Positions 27,314 to 36,242 of a DNA stretch of 64,000 nucleotides are shown piece by piece. The position numbers and the translations under genes are program-made. Location of the stretch: the NCBI GenBank assembly GCA_965204465.1, contig CBDBES010000002.1:1116001-1180000 (forward strand), written 5' to 3'. How positions within the stretch are numbered: the first letter of the stretch is position 1; each line of letters begins with the position of its first letter. The notes beneath the pieces were generated by a model that was given only the letters and a program-made list of their open reading frames with translations, was not told the DNA's origin and ran no database searches. Source of the stretch: CBDBES01 sp965204465 (GTDB lineage Bacteria; Spirochaetota; Leptospiria; Turneriellales; CBDBES01).

Positions 27314-27919
27314 ATGCCATTGACACCAATTGTAATTGAACAAACAAACAAAGGAGAAAGACAATATGATATTTATTCTCGTTTGCTTAAAGATCGTATT
27401 ATATTCTTAGGATACGGTATAAATGATGAATATGCAAATGTTATCATTGCCCAATTGCTATTCCTGGAGTCAGAGGATCCTGAAAAAGATATTTTTATTT
27501 ATATCAACTCTCCAGGGGGATATATTTCTTCTGGTTTGGCTATTTATGATACCATTCAATATATCAAGCCAGATATACGCACAGTATGTGTAGGGCAGGC
27601 CTCTAATATAGCGGCTTTGATACTATGCAGCGGAACAAAAGGAAAACGATCTGGTTTGCCCAATACAAGAATTTTGCTTCATCAACCTCTGGGGGGTGCT
27701 TCCGGACAAGCTTCTGATATTGAAATACAGGCAAATGAGATCATAAGAGTCCGAAATCTATTGAATGAGCTCTATGTAAAGCATACCAATCAGGATATGA
27801 AGACAATAGAAGAAGAAACAGATCGTGACCTTTATATGACTGCCAAAAGAGCTGTGGAGTATGGCATCATAGATACAGTGATTCAAAATCGTAAAAATAT
27901 TGAAAAAAATGTTAAATGA
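27314..27919 (+). CDS. clpP: ATP-dependent Clp protease proteolytic subunit homologue lacking the active-site serine
   Basis: A 201-residue ClpP-fold protein next to clpX and lon. The oxyanion-region motif INSPGGYISSGLAIYDT, the catalytic His123 (ILLHQPLGG) and Asp172 (ETDRDLYM) are present with exactly the canonical spacing. The nucleophile position is Asn98 in TVCVGQASNIAALIL, where family members have GQAAS or GQASS followed by M. The AAT codon is at 27605-27607. The only nearby serine is Ser97, one residue early. So this may be a non-catalytic ClpR-like subunit that needs a second ClpP, as in cyanobacteria, or the site may be shifted. Located 63 nt upstream of clpX, probably co-transcribed. 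Confidence 0.9.
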   Translation: MPLTPIVIEQTNKGERQYDIYSRLLKDRIIFLGYGINDEYANVIIAQLLFLESEDPEKDIFIYINSPGGYISSGLAIYDTIQYIKPDIRTVCVGQASNIAALILCSGTKGKRSGLPNTRILLHQPLGGASGQASDIEIQANEIIRVRNLLNELYVKHTNQDMKTIEEETDRDLYMTAKRAVEYGIIDTVIQNRKNIEKNVK

Positions 27920-27982
27920 TCAATCAACTTCTTAATAGGCCGATAAATAATAACAGAAAAGCCTTAATGGGATCTTTAAATT

Positions 27983-29362
27983 ATGTCAGATAAAAAAAAT
28001 TCAAATGATGATGAAAATTATTATTGTTCTTTTTGCGGTAAAGAACAAGAAAAGGTAAACAGATTAGTAGCCGGTCCTGGGGTATTTATATGCGATGAAT
28101 GTATCCAATTCTGCAATGCAATTTTATCTGATGATGATTCTGAGAATAAAGATATTTCTTCTTTTTTAGCTGATCTACATAAACCCAAAGAACTTAAAGC
28201 CAAATTAGATGAATATGTGATCGGGCAAGATGCTGCCAAGAAGGCTCTTTCTGTGGCTGTCTATAGCCATTACAGGAGAATTAAATATGAGCAGCAAAGA
28301 AGAAATGCTTTTAGAGGAAAAAAAAGAAGGACTCCTATCTCTGGATATCCATCCACAGATCTGGATAAATCCAATATACTCTTGATCGGCCCTACTGGCT
28401 GCGGAAAGACATTATTGGCCCAAACACTGGCGAAGATCATACAAGTACCTATTGCCATCGTAGATGCCACCGCTTTAACAGAGGCAGGCTATGTAGGTGA
28501 AGATGTGGAAAATATATTGCTTAAGCTTTATCAAAATGCAGACCAGGATATTGCACGTACAGAAATAGGTATTATTTACATAGACGAAATTGATAAAATT
28601 GCCAGAAAAGGTGATAATCCTTCTATTACCAGAGATGTTTCTGGAGAAGGGGTTCAACAGGCACTTCTTAAGATCATTGAGGGCACTGTAGCCAGTGTTC
28701 CTCCTATGGGAGGCCGCAAACATCCTCATCAGGATTTTTTAGCTATAAATACTCATAATATGCTTTTTATTTGCGGGGGAGCATTTGAAGGTTTAAATCA
28801 GATCGTTACTTCCAGAGTTGAAAACTCTTCTATTGGCTTTGACTCTCCTGCGAATCCAAAATCATCTGAATTGGATTCAAAATATTTAAGTATGGTTTCA
28901 CCAGATGACCTAATGAAATATGGTTTGATCCCTGAATTTGTGGGTCGCCTTCCCATTATTAGAACATTGGATTCATTTGATGAAGAAAAATTGGTTAGAA
29001 TACTAGTAGAACCTAAAAATTCACTCATAAAACAATTTCAAACCATGTTTGAGATTGAAGGGGTGAAACTCCATTTTGAAAAAGATAGTATCCATTCCAT
29101 TGCCAGATCTGCCATTAAAAAAGGTACTGGTGCCAGAGGTTTAAGAGCCAATATGGAGGATTTTATGACTGATCTTATGTACGAGATATCTTCTATGCGC
29201 GGAGTTGAAGAAATAACGATTACGGAAAATACTGTATCCAAAAAAGGAAAACCGATCATAAAATATTCTACCAATAAAGCACTTAAAGGAAAGCAATATC
29301 TATCTAAAAATAAAAAAGGTGATAGCCCCTTGTTTTCAGTCTCCAAGGAAAAAATGGCTTAA
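27983..29362 (+). CDS. clpX: ATP-dependent Clp protease ATP-binding subunit ClpX
   Basis: A 459-residue AAA+ unfoldase that feeds substrates to ClpP. The N-terminal zinc-binding domain shows CSFCGKEQEKVNRLVAGP ... CDECIQFC (four Cys). The AAA+ domain has Walker A GPTGCGKTLLAQTLA, the pore loop GYVGEDVEN, Walker B IIYIDEIDKIA and the RKH loop GGRKHPHQDF. The C-terminal domain ends with a Lys/Ser-rich extension (KGKQYLSKNKKGDSPLFSV) slightly longer than usual. All ATPase motifs are intact. It is followed 21 nt later by lon. Confidence 0.95.
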   Translation: MSDKKNSNDDENYYCSFCGKEQEKVNRLVAGPGVFICDECIQFCNAILSDDDSENKDISSFLADLHKPKELKAKLDEYVIGQDAAKKALSVAVYSHYRRIKYEQQRRNAFRGKKRRTPISGYPSTDLDKSNILLIGPTGCGKTLLAQTLAKIIQVPIAIVDATALTEAGYVGEDVENILLKLYQNADQDIARTEIGIIYIDEIDKIARKGDNPSITRDVSGEGVQQALLKIIEGTVASVPPMGGRKHPHQDFLAINTHNMLFICGGAFEGLNQIVTSRVENSSIGFDSPANPKSSELDSKYLSMVSPDDLMKYGLIPEFVGRLPIIRTLDSFDEEKLVRILVEPKNSLIKQFQTMFEIEGVKLHFEKDSIHSIARSAIKKGTGARGLRANMEDFMTDLMYEISSMRGVEEITITENTVSKKGKPIIKYSTNKALKGKQYLSKNKKGDSPLFSVSKEKMA

Positions 29363-29382
29363 TCTATAATAACAAAGATAAT

Positions 29383-31815
29383 ATGACTAAAAAATATCCT
29401 CTGTTACCTCTCAGGGACATGTTAATTTTCCCTCAGAATGTTACTTCATTATTTGTGGGTCGTGAAAAATCAATCAAGGCCACTAAATTGGCAATGGACT
29501 CTAATAGGAACATCGTGTTGATCACCCAAAAAAAAACAGATACTGTATTGCCTGGATCAGATGATATTTTCAAGATAGGTGTTTTTTGCGAAGTATTGCA
29601 ATTACTCAAAATGCCTGATTCTACTTACAAGGTCTTGCTGGAGGGATTGTACAGGGTAGAAAGGACTTCTCTGATTGATCGGAAGACCCATTATGAAGTA
29701 GAAGTCAAAAAGACAGAGAGTATTTACCCTTCTGCTAAAAGTCAAGAGGCTACATTATTGAGTAATACTCTCAGAGTAGTGATCAATCAATTTGTTCAGT
29801 ATAATACTTATCAGAATATAGTAAATGATCAATTTATAAATAGTCTTACAAAAAAGCCATTTGGAGATGCTTTAGATATTATTGCACATGTTATGCCCAT
29901 TCCCTTTGACACCAAACAGGATATTTTAAATTCATTGAATATTTTAAAAAGAGCCAAACTATTAAAACAGATACTAAATGATCAAATTGATCTCATAAAA
30001 CTCGAAAAAAATATACATGGCAAAGTACGTAATCGGGTAGATCAAGCGCAGAAGCACTTTTTTCTGAATGAACAAATGAAAGTCATCAGAGAAGAACTAG
30101 GGGAAACAGATGTCGATGAGATCCAGGAATATCGAAAGAAAATTGAAGGCAAAAAACTCCCCCCAGAGGTTAAAAGAAAAGCAGAATGGGAACTGGGAAA
30201 AATGTCTAAAATGCCTCCTATTTCGGCAGAATCCACAATTTCTAGAAATTATTTGGATTGGCTTTTGGAATTACCTTGGGAAGAAATATCTAAGAATACA
30301 AATGATCTGAAAATCGCCCAGTCCCAAATGGAAAAAAGCCATTATGGCTTGAAAAAAATTAAAGATCGTATTTTAGAATATGCAGCCGTGATTCAATTAT
30401 CTAAAGTACCCAAAGGCCCTATCCTATGTTTTTTAGGACCCTCAGGGGTTGGGAAAACCAGTTTAGCAAGGTCTTTCGCAAGTTCCCTAAATAGAGAATT
30501 TGCCCGTATTTCTTTAGGAGGTGTAAGGGATGAAGCCGAGATCAGAGGACACCGTAAAACCTATATAGGTGCCTTACCTGGGAGAGTTATTTCTGCTCTT
30601 AAAAAAGCAAAGACAAGAAATCCAATTATATTATTGGATGAAATAGATAAAATTTCCTCTGACTATAGAGGGAATCCAGCAGCGGCTCTTTTAGAGGTCT
30701 TGGATTCGGAACAAAATTTTGAATTCATGGATCATTATTTAGAATTGCCTTTTGATCTTTCCCAAGTAGTCTTTATCGCCACTGCGAATGCAATACATAC
30801 CATACCAGACCCCCTTCTGGATCGTCTCGAAATTATAGAAGTGCCTGGTTACCATGAAGGGGAGAAAATAAATATTGCTAAAAGATTCCTGATCTCCAGA
30901 CAGATCAAAGAGAACGGTATTCAAGATATAGACATTAGTTTTACGGACATGTCTTTAGCCTACATCATACGCCATTATACTAAAGAAGCAGGAGTAAGAC
31001 AATTAGAAAGAGAAATTGCAAAAGTTTGCCGTAAATTGGCGCGAAAAATATTAGAGGGAATACAATCCAAGACAAACCAAACCAATAAGATCAAGATCAC
31101 AAAAGAAAAACTCACTGAATTTTTAGGACCAATTCGTTATCAATACGGGAAAAAGGAGAGTCAATCCGTAACGGGTAAATGCAATGGTCTCGCCTGGACA
31201 AGTTCGGGAGGAGATGTACTCACTATTGAGGCGGCTCTTTCTTATGGAAAGGGTTCTATCAATATTACGGGTAATTTAGGTGATATAATGAAAGAGTCCG
31301 TGAATACTGCCGTAGGATATATTCGATCACAGATGCATCTGATGGGTATGGATACTGACTTCTTTGAGAAAACAGATATTTTTGTGCACGTTCCGGAAGG
31401 GGCGATACCTAAAGATGGCCCTTCTGCAGGGATTGCCATTACGTTATGTCTGGTATCTGTATTGACCCAAAGGCCTGTTAGGGGTGACATTGCTTTGACA
31501 GGTGAAATTACCCTAAGGGGTAAGGTACTTCCTATCGGAGGCCTTAGAGAAAAGATATTAGCGGCCTTTAGAGGGGGTATTAAAGCAATTATCTTTCCAG
31601 AAGAGAATAAGAAAGACTTGGAGGATATTCCTAAATCAGTACTCTCTAAAATGGATCTGAATTTTGTGAATAATTTTCAAGAGGTATTGGATATTGTGTT
31701 CAAGGATTCAAAGTCTATTTTTCAAAAAAAGTTTCATCAATATCCTTTCCCAGGTACGCATTTACCTGGATGGGATGATTCTACTAAAAAAGAAAAGACG
31801 ACTTCTTCTCATTAG
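29383..31815 (+). CDS. lon: ATP-dependent Lon protease
   Basis: An 810-residue cytosolic AAA+ serine protease for misfolded and regulatory proteins. Residues about 1-200 form the N-terminal LON substrate domain (YPLLPLRDMLIFPQNVTSLF). The AAA+ module has Walker A GPSGVGKTSLARSFA and Walker B NPIILLDEIDKIS. The protease domain has the catalytic serine in PKDGPSAGIAITL and the lysine in GKVLPIGGLREKILAA. Its last 32 nt overlap the end of ribF on the opposite strand. Located downstream of clpX, giving a protease cluster. Confidence 0.95.
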   Translation: MTKKYPLLPLRDMLIFPQNVTSLFVGREKSIKATKLAMDSNRNIVLITQKKTDTVLPGSDDIFKIGVFCEVLQLLKMPDSTYKVLLEGLYRVERTSLIDRKTHYEVEVKKTESIYPSAKSQEATLLSNTLRVVINQFVQYNTYQNIVNDQFINSLTKKPFGDALDIIAHVMPIPFDTKQDILNSLNILKRAKLLKQILNDQIDLIKLEKNIHGKVRNRVDQAQKHFFLNEQMKVIREELGETDVDEIQEYRKKIEGKKLPPEVKRKAEWELGKMSKMPPISAESTISRNYLDWLLELPWEEISKNTNDLKIAQSQMEKSHYGLKKIKDRILEYAAVIQLSKVPKGPILCFLGPSGVGKTSLARSFASSLNREFARISLGGVRDEAEIRGHRKTYIGALPGRVISALKKAKTRNPIILLDEIDKISSDYRGNPAAALLEVLDSEQNFEFMDHYLELPFDLSQVVFIATANAIHTIPDPLLDRLEIIEVPGYHEGEKINIAKRFLISRQIKENGIQDIDISFTDMSLAYIIRHYTKEAGVRQLEREIAKVCRKLARKILEGIQSKTNQTNKIKITKEKLTEFLGPIRYQYGKKESQSVTGKCNGLAWTSSGGDVLTIEAALSYGKGSINITGNLGDIMKESVNTAVGYIRSQMHLMGMDTDFFEKTDIFVHVPEGAIPKDGPSAGIAITLCLVSVLTQRPVRGDIALTGEITLRGKVLPIGGLREKILAAFRGGIKAIIFPEENKKDLEDIPKSVLSKMDLNFVNNFQEVLDIVFKDSKSIFQKKFHQYPFPGTHLPGWDDSTKKEKTTSSH

Positions 31816-32773
31816 AGTAGAAATTTACTGGATCGTCACTGTTATTCATATCCATTTTAGACAGCTTTACATTCAGAATATCTTTCTGAATTTTCTTTTT
31901 TAGTAATTCAGCATTGGCAAATTTTTCTTCATTCCTAAGACGATCCATGAACAATAGAGTGATTTTCTCTCCATAAATATTTTGATTGAACTCCAGCAAA
32001 TGGGCTTCCACTGAAATATTCATATTTTTGAAAGTGGGATTTCTACCTATATTGGTAACCGCCTTGAAATATTTTCCCTCATATTTGCATAAGCAATAAT
32101 ATACTCCTTCTTTTGGTAAGAATTTATCTTTTGATATATGTAGATTTGCAGTAGGAATTCCTAATGCGCTACCTCTCTTGCTGCCCGATACAACGGTACT
32201 GTGAATTCTATAAGGGGCAGCTAAAAATCTATTTGCCTTTTGAATATTTCCTTCACTAAGCAATTTACGCACATGGGAAGACGAAACCACCTCGTCATCC
32301 TCTTTAACTGCTTCAATTTGTTTTACATTAAAATTTAAAGACTCACTGGCTAATTTTAAATAATGATAATTTCCGCGCCTATTCAGTCCAAAGCAGTGGT
32401 CATGGCCAATAACAATATAATGTGCCTTTAACTTTTTCAATAATATATGTCTTAAAAATTTTGCAGCGGTTAGCTTTGACATTTTTTTATCAAAGGGTAA
32501 AAAAAATAAGGCTTTAAAAGGATATTCTTGCAGCAAAATGATCTTTTCTTCTTTACTATATATGTTACTATCATATTTTAAATTCACTAATATTTTCTTA
32601 GGAGAAGGATCGTATGTCACCAAAACAGAAGGTAAGTTTAATTCAGAGGAGAGTTTTAAAGTTTGTTCAATTAACTTTCTATGTCCCTTATGTATCCCAT
32701 CAAAATCCCCCAAGGTGAGAATACATTTATCCCACTTTGCGAAGTAACCATCTAAATCAGAAATGATCTGCAC
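31784..32773 (-). CDS. ribF: Bifunctional riboflavin kinase / FMN adenylyltransferase
   Basis: Makes FMN and FAD from riboflavin. The N-terminal adenylyltransferase half has LGDFDGIHKGHRKLI and HDHCFGLNRRGNYHYL; the C-terminal kinase half has GSALGIPTANLHISKDKFLPKEGVYYC and IGRNPTFKNMNISVEAHLL. Length is 329 residues. The first kinase segment (KRGSALGIPTAN) is the usual GRxLGxPTAN region with changes. Convergent with lon (32-nt overlap) and 5 nt downstream of metK, so it is likely co-transcribed with metK. Confidence 0.93.
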   Translation of the reverse strand: MQIISDLDGYFAKWDKCILTLGDFDGIHKGHRKLIEQTLKLSSELNLPSVLVTYDPSPKKILVNLKYDSNIYSKEEKIILLQEYPFKALFFLPFDKKMSKLTAAKFLRHILLKKLKAHYIVIGHDHCFGLNRRGNYHYLKLASESLNFNVKQIEAVKEDDEVVSSSHVRKLLSEGNIQKANRFLAAPYRIHSTVVSGSKRGSALGIPTANLHISKDKFLPKEGVYYCLCKYEGKYFKAVTNIGRNPTFKNMNISVEAHLLEFNQNIYGEKITLLFMDRLRNEEKFANAELLKKKIQKDILNVKLSKMDMNNSDDPVNFYSNEKKSSFLF

Positions 32774-32778
32774 TTATG

Positions 32779-33945
32779 TCAACCTTTGAATACGTTGATC
32801 TTATCTGTTGCTTCCCATGTGAAAGTTCCATTCTCTTGCCGACCAAAATGACCATAAGCAGATGTAGGGAGATAATGGATATTATTTAAAGAAAGAGTCT
32901 CTCTAATATTTATAGGTGTTAAATTAAAATTGTCTTTAATGATCCCTTCTAATTTTTGATCCGATATCTTACCAGTTCCAAAAGTATTTACCATTACAGA
33001 GATTGGTTTTGCCACTCCAATAGCGTAAGCTAACTGTATTTCGCAAATATCTGCCATTTTGGCAGCAACCAGATTTTTGGCCAAATATCTTGCCATATAT
33101 GCCGCACTTCTATCTACTTTTGAAGGATCTTTTCCACTAAATGCGCCTCCGCCATGCCTTGCAAAACCACCATAAGTATCCACAATAATTTTTCTTCCCG
33201 TAAGACCGCAATCTCCCTTAGGACCACCTATGACAAATCTTCCTGTCGGATTGATGAAGTATTTTGTATTTTTAAGCCAACTTGCCTGGATACATTTTTT
33301 AATACACTCTTCTATGACAAATTCTTTAATGTCTTCATAAGATACATCCTCTCTATGTTGAGTAGAAACCACTATTTTAGTAATTTCTATAGGAATTCCT
33401 TTTTCATATTTTACACTCACTTGGGATTTAGCGTCTGGCAGCAGAAAAGAAACAGTATTTTCATGTCTTAGTTTTGACAAAGTCTGCAAAATTTTATGAG
33501 AATATTGGATGGGCATTGGCATAAGGTTATCAGTTTCATTGATGGCAAATCCAAACATCATGCCCTGGTCACCCGCGCCCTGTTCCTGGTAAAAGCCCTT
33601 TCCTTCGACGCCTTGTGCAATGTCATTAGATTGCTCGTGCATTTTAATCTCAACCTTGGCAGATTTAAAATTGAATCCTACATCATCTTTATCATAGCCA
33701 ATTTTGCAAATAATATTCCTGGCAGTTTCTTCTATTGTTTGGCTCTGAATTTTAGCCTTAGAAGAAATTTCGCCGGCTATAAGTAAATAATTTGTGGTAA
33801 CCAAACATTCGCATGCCACCCTGGAAGCAGGATCATTCTGTAAATAAAGGTCTAGAATACCGTCTGAAATTTGATCACAAATTTTGTCAGGATGCCCTTC
33901 AGAAACTGATTCAGAAGTAAAAATAAAATCTTTTTCGTAAAACAT
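32779..33945 (-). CDS. metK: S-adenosylmethionine synthetase
   Basis: Converts methionine and ATP to S-adenosylmethionine, the cofactor also needed by the radical SAM protein and RsmD in this window. Motifs: FTSESVSEGHPDKICDQISD (ATP/methionine site), GAGDQGMMFGFA (near residue 125), FVIGGPKGDCGLTGRKIIVDTYGG, and GGGAFSGKDPSKVDRSAAYMARY. Length 388, as expected. The 164-nt region upstream (33946-34109) shows no SAM riboswitch that I can recognise. Confidence 0.96.
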   Translation of the reverse strand: MFYEKDFIFTSESVSEGHPDKICDQISDGILDLYLQNDPASRVACECLVTTNYLLIAGEISSKAKIQSQTIEETARNIICKIGYDKDDVGFNFKSAKVEIKMHEQSNDIAQGVEGKGFYQEQGAGDQGMMFGFAINETDNLMPMPIQYSHKILQTLSKLRHENTVSFLLPDAKSQVSVKYEKGIPIEITKIVVSTQHREDVSYEDIKEFVIEECIKKCIQASWLKNTKYFINPTGRFVIGGPKGDCGLTGRKIIVDTYGGFARHGGGAFSGKDPSKVDRSAAYMARYLAKNLVAAKMADICEIQLAYAIGVAKPISVMVNTFGTGKISDQKLEGIIKDNFNLTPINIRETLSLNNIHYLPTSAYGHFGRQENGTFTWEATDKINVFKG

Positions 33946-34109
33946 ATAGCAAATATTATTAATTAAGAAAAAATGTCTATCTTTTGGATATCTATATTAC
34001 AGCAAGCATAAAAAAGATTTTTATTTTAGCTAATCTGGAATTTCGAAAGTTCAGCATTAAAAGCCTTGGCAGCATAACTATTTAAACCAGAGATGCATCA
34101 GAGGGGAAA

Positions 34110-35384
34110 ATGGAAATTGAATTTTCTAAGAACCAATTCTGGAAATCTAACATAGATCAGCCAGACTTTCAAACTATTGAAAAAGAGCTTGAAGATGGAT
34201 GGCATACATGGGAGCCTTCTTTTGTAAAGGATTACACCAAAAAAAAAGAATTCAAAAGAATGGAGAAATGGGCTAGAGAAATACAGCAGCAAGGTGTTAA
34301 GCATTTAATTGTAATAGGGATCGGAGGCTCTTCTTTGGGAGCAAAGGCTCTTCAAAAATATAGTCTCAATGGATCGGACAAACTAGTATTTTTAGAAGGT
34401 CCTCATCCTCAAATTTTAAAACAGTATAGTAAAATTCTAAAGGAAAAGGATATCGCGATTCTTTGGGTATCTAAATCCGGAAGTACCCTTGAATCTCTAA
34501 CCAACTTGTCCATTGTAAGAGAATTTTTCAAGAATATACCTGAATATTTTATTACCAGTAATCCGGAGAAACTAAATAAACTTTGTAATGATCCAGAGCG
34601 TATTTTTATGATACCTAAAGACCTTGGAGGCAGATTTAGTGTTGTATCCTCTGTAGGGATCATGCCTGGTCTCTTTGCTGGTCTGCCAATGAATGATTTT
34701 CTTAGAGGCTTCCAGAATGCAAATGATTCTTTTCACATTTCTATTCCTATTTTTGAAAATCATGCCAAAATAATGGCTCTTGAACTGTATTCTATGCTTC
34801 AATCTGGTTATCATGGAATTGTTTTTTGGATATATTCTTGCGATCTACGGGCATGGGGAGATTGGGTCGTACAGCTTTGGGGAGAATCATTGGGTAAAAA
34901 AACAAATATACAGGCGCTTCCTTATGTGGCGAGAGGGCCAGAAGATCAACATTCTTTACTTCAATATTTCATGGCTGGTCCAAATAAATATATCCATATA
35001 TTTACACATACTAAAAGCTATGATCCCATCAATATAAAACTGCCAAATACGTTGGAAGCCCATATTGCAGCAGGGCACAGTTTATATGAAATTTTGCAAG
35101 CCCAAATGTCCAGTATCGAGTCGGCTCTATCTGAAGAAAAAAGGCCAGTAAGCCAATATATGTTTCCTCTACTTTATAAAGAACTAGAAAAAGGGTGGGA
35201 AGCAGATATGTGGCTTATGGGCAAGTGGATGGGTTATTGGATGTATATAGTTACTTATTTAGGGTATTTATTTAAGGTCAATCCATTTGACCAGCCTGCA
35301 GTAGAAAAAGGAAAGATATACTGCAAAGAAATGTTGGACGGCAAAAGGGATATAGATTTCTTAAAAGATTATACCGAAATATAA
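34110..35384 (+). CDS. pgi: Glucose-6-phosphate isomerase
   Basis: Interconverts glucose-6-phosphate and fructose-6-phosphate. Signature segments are VIGIGGSSLGAKALQKY, ILWVSKSGSTLESLTN, DLGGRFSVVSSVGIMP and IAAGHSLYEILQAQMSSIE, the last with the catalytic histidine. Length 424 residues, typical of the shorter bacterial/archaeal-type enzymes rather than the 550-residue E. coli form. The GDPD gene follows 18 nt downstream on the same strand. Confidence 0.93.
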   Translation: MEIEFSKNQFWKSNIDQPDFQTIEKELEDGWHTWEPSFVKDYTKKKEFKRMEKWAREIQQQGVKHLIVIGIGGSSLGAKALQKYSLNGSDKLVFLEGPHPQILKQYSKILKEKDIAILWVSKSGSTLESLTNLSIVREFFKNIPEYFITSNPEKLNKLCNDPERIFMIPKDLGGRFSVVSSVGIMPGLFAGLPMNDFLRGFQNANDSFHISIPIFENHAKIMALELYSMLQSGYHGIVFWIYSCDLRAWGDWVVQLWGESLGKKTNIQALPYVARGPEDQHSLLQYFMAGPNKYIHIFTHTKSYDPINIKLPNTLEAHIAAGHSLYEILQAQMSSIESALSEEKRPVSQYMFPLLYKELEKGWEADMWLMGKWMGYWMYIVTYLGYLFKVNPFDQPAVEKGKIYCKEMLDGKRDIDFLKDYTEI

Positions 35385-35402
35385 GTTTATTCAGAACCAC
35401 TC

Positions 35403-36242
35403 TTGAAATGCAAATATAGATTAAAAGACTTTGGTCTTCAGCACAAAAAACATCCACGTAGATGGAATGATATATTAGAAAATTTTGATCTGGGTTTAAA
35501 ATTTGCAGCTCACAGGGGCAGTGGTAAAATGGGTCTAGTGCCCGAAAATACCGCAGAAGCCTTTCAATTGGCCATTTCCAAGGGCTTAAAAATAATAGAA
35601 CTAGATGTAAGAATTTCTAAAGACAAAGTGCCAGTTATATTTCATGGCCCTCTTTTACAAAAAACAACCTCTGGTAAAGGACGCTTAGAGGATAAGAATT
35701 TTACCTATTTAAAAAAGCTGAACTGGGGATTTTATACTCGTTCTTTTCAAAAACCTAAACAGGCTTTTGTTTTAACACTCAAAGACTATTTAAAAAATTT
35801 TGCATCTGATATCTATACGAATATTGAGCTAAAAAGAGAATTCTTTGATATTAGATCTGGCTTAGAGGAAAAAGTGATTGAACTAGTGAGAGAATTTAAA
35901 CTGGAAAAAAGGGTTATTTTAAGCAGTTTTAATTTATATAGTTTAAGGAAGTTAAAAAAATTAGCCCCTGAAATGGGATTAGGTATGATCATATCTTGTA
36001 AATTTTTTCATTCAATATGGGCTAGATTTTTAGAGATATTAGTACATCCTGATTCTGTTCATTACTATGCCAGGAGTTTGAAACAAAAAAATATACAAAA
36101 ATGGAAGAAAAAAGGTTATTTTCTGATCACATGGGGAGAAAACTCTTTGAGCCAATTAAAACTATTTTTCGAATGGGGAGTAGATATAGCCATTATTGAC
36201 GACCTGGATCTGCAGGAGAAATTTTTAAAATTTTACCGATAA
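35403..36242 (+). CDS. Glycerophosphodiester phosphodiesterase
   Basis: A 279-residue GDPD-family TIM-barrel enzyme hydrolysing glycerophosphodiesters to glycerol-3-phosphate and an alcohol. The family core is clear: AAHRGSGKMGLVPENTAEAF (HRG and ENT), IIELDVRISKDKVPVIFHG (ELD and the second His) and TNIELKREFFDI. The start is TTG at 35403; no in-frame ATG lies before the HRG motif apart from one too close to it. The absence of a signal peptide suggests a cytosolic enzyme. Its last 50 nt overlap the convergent gene at 36193. Confidence 0.88.
   Translation: MKCKYRLKDFGLQHKKHPRRWNDILENFDLGLKFAAHRGSGKMGLVPENTAEAFQLAISKGLKIIELDVRISKDKVPVIFHGPLLQKTTSGKGRLEDKNFTYLKKLNWGFYTRSFQKPKQAFVLTLKDYLKNFASDIYTNIELKREFFDIRSGLEEKVIELVREFKLEKRVILSSFNLYSLRKLKKLAPEMGLGMIISCKFFHSIWARFLEILVHPDSVHYYARSLKQKNIQKWKKKGYFLITWGENSLSQLKLFFEWGVDIAIIDDLDLQEKFLKFYR

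Noticed and set aside
33946..34109. SAM riboswitch upstream of metK
   Set aside because: I could not find the paired helices of a SAM-I or SAM-II riboswitch in this AT-rich stretch.
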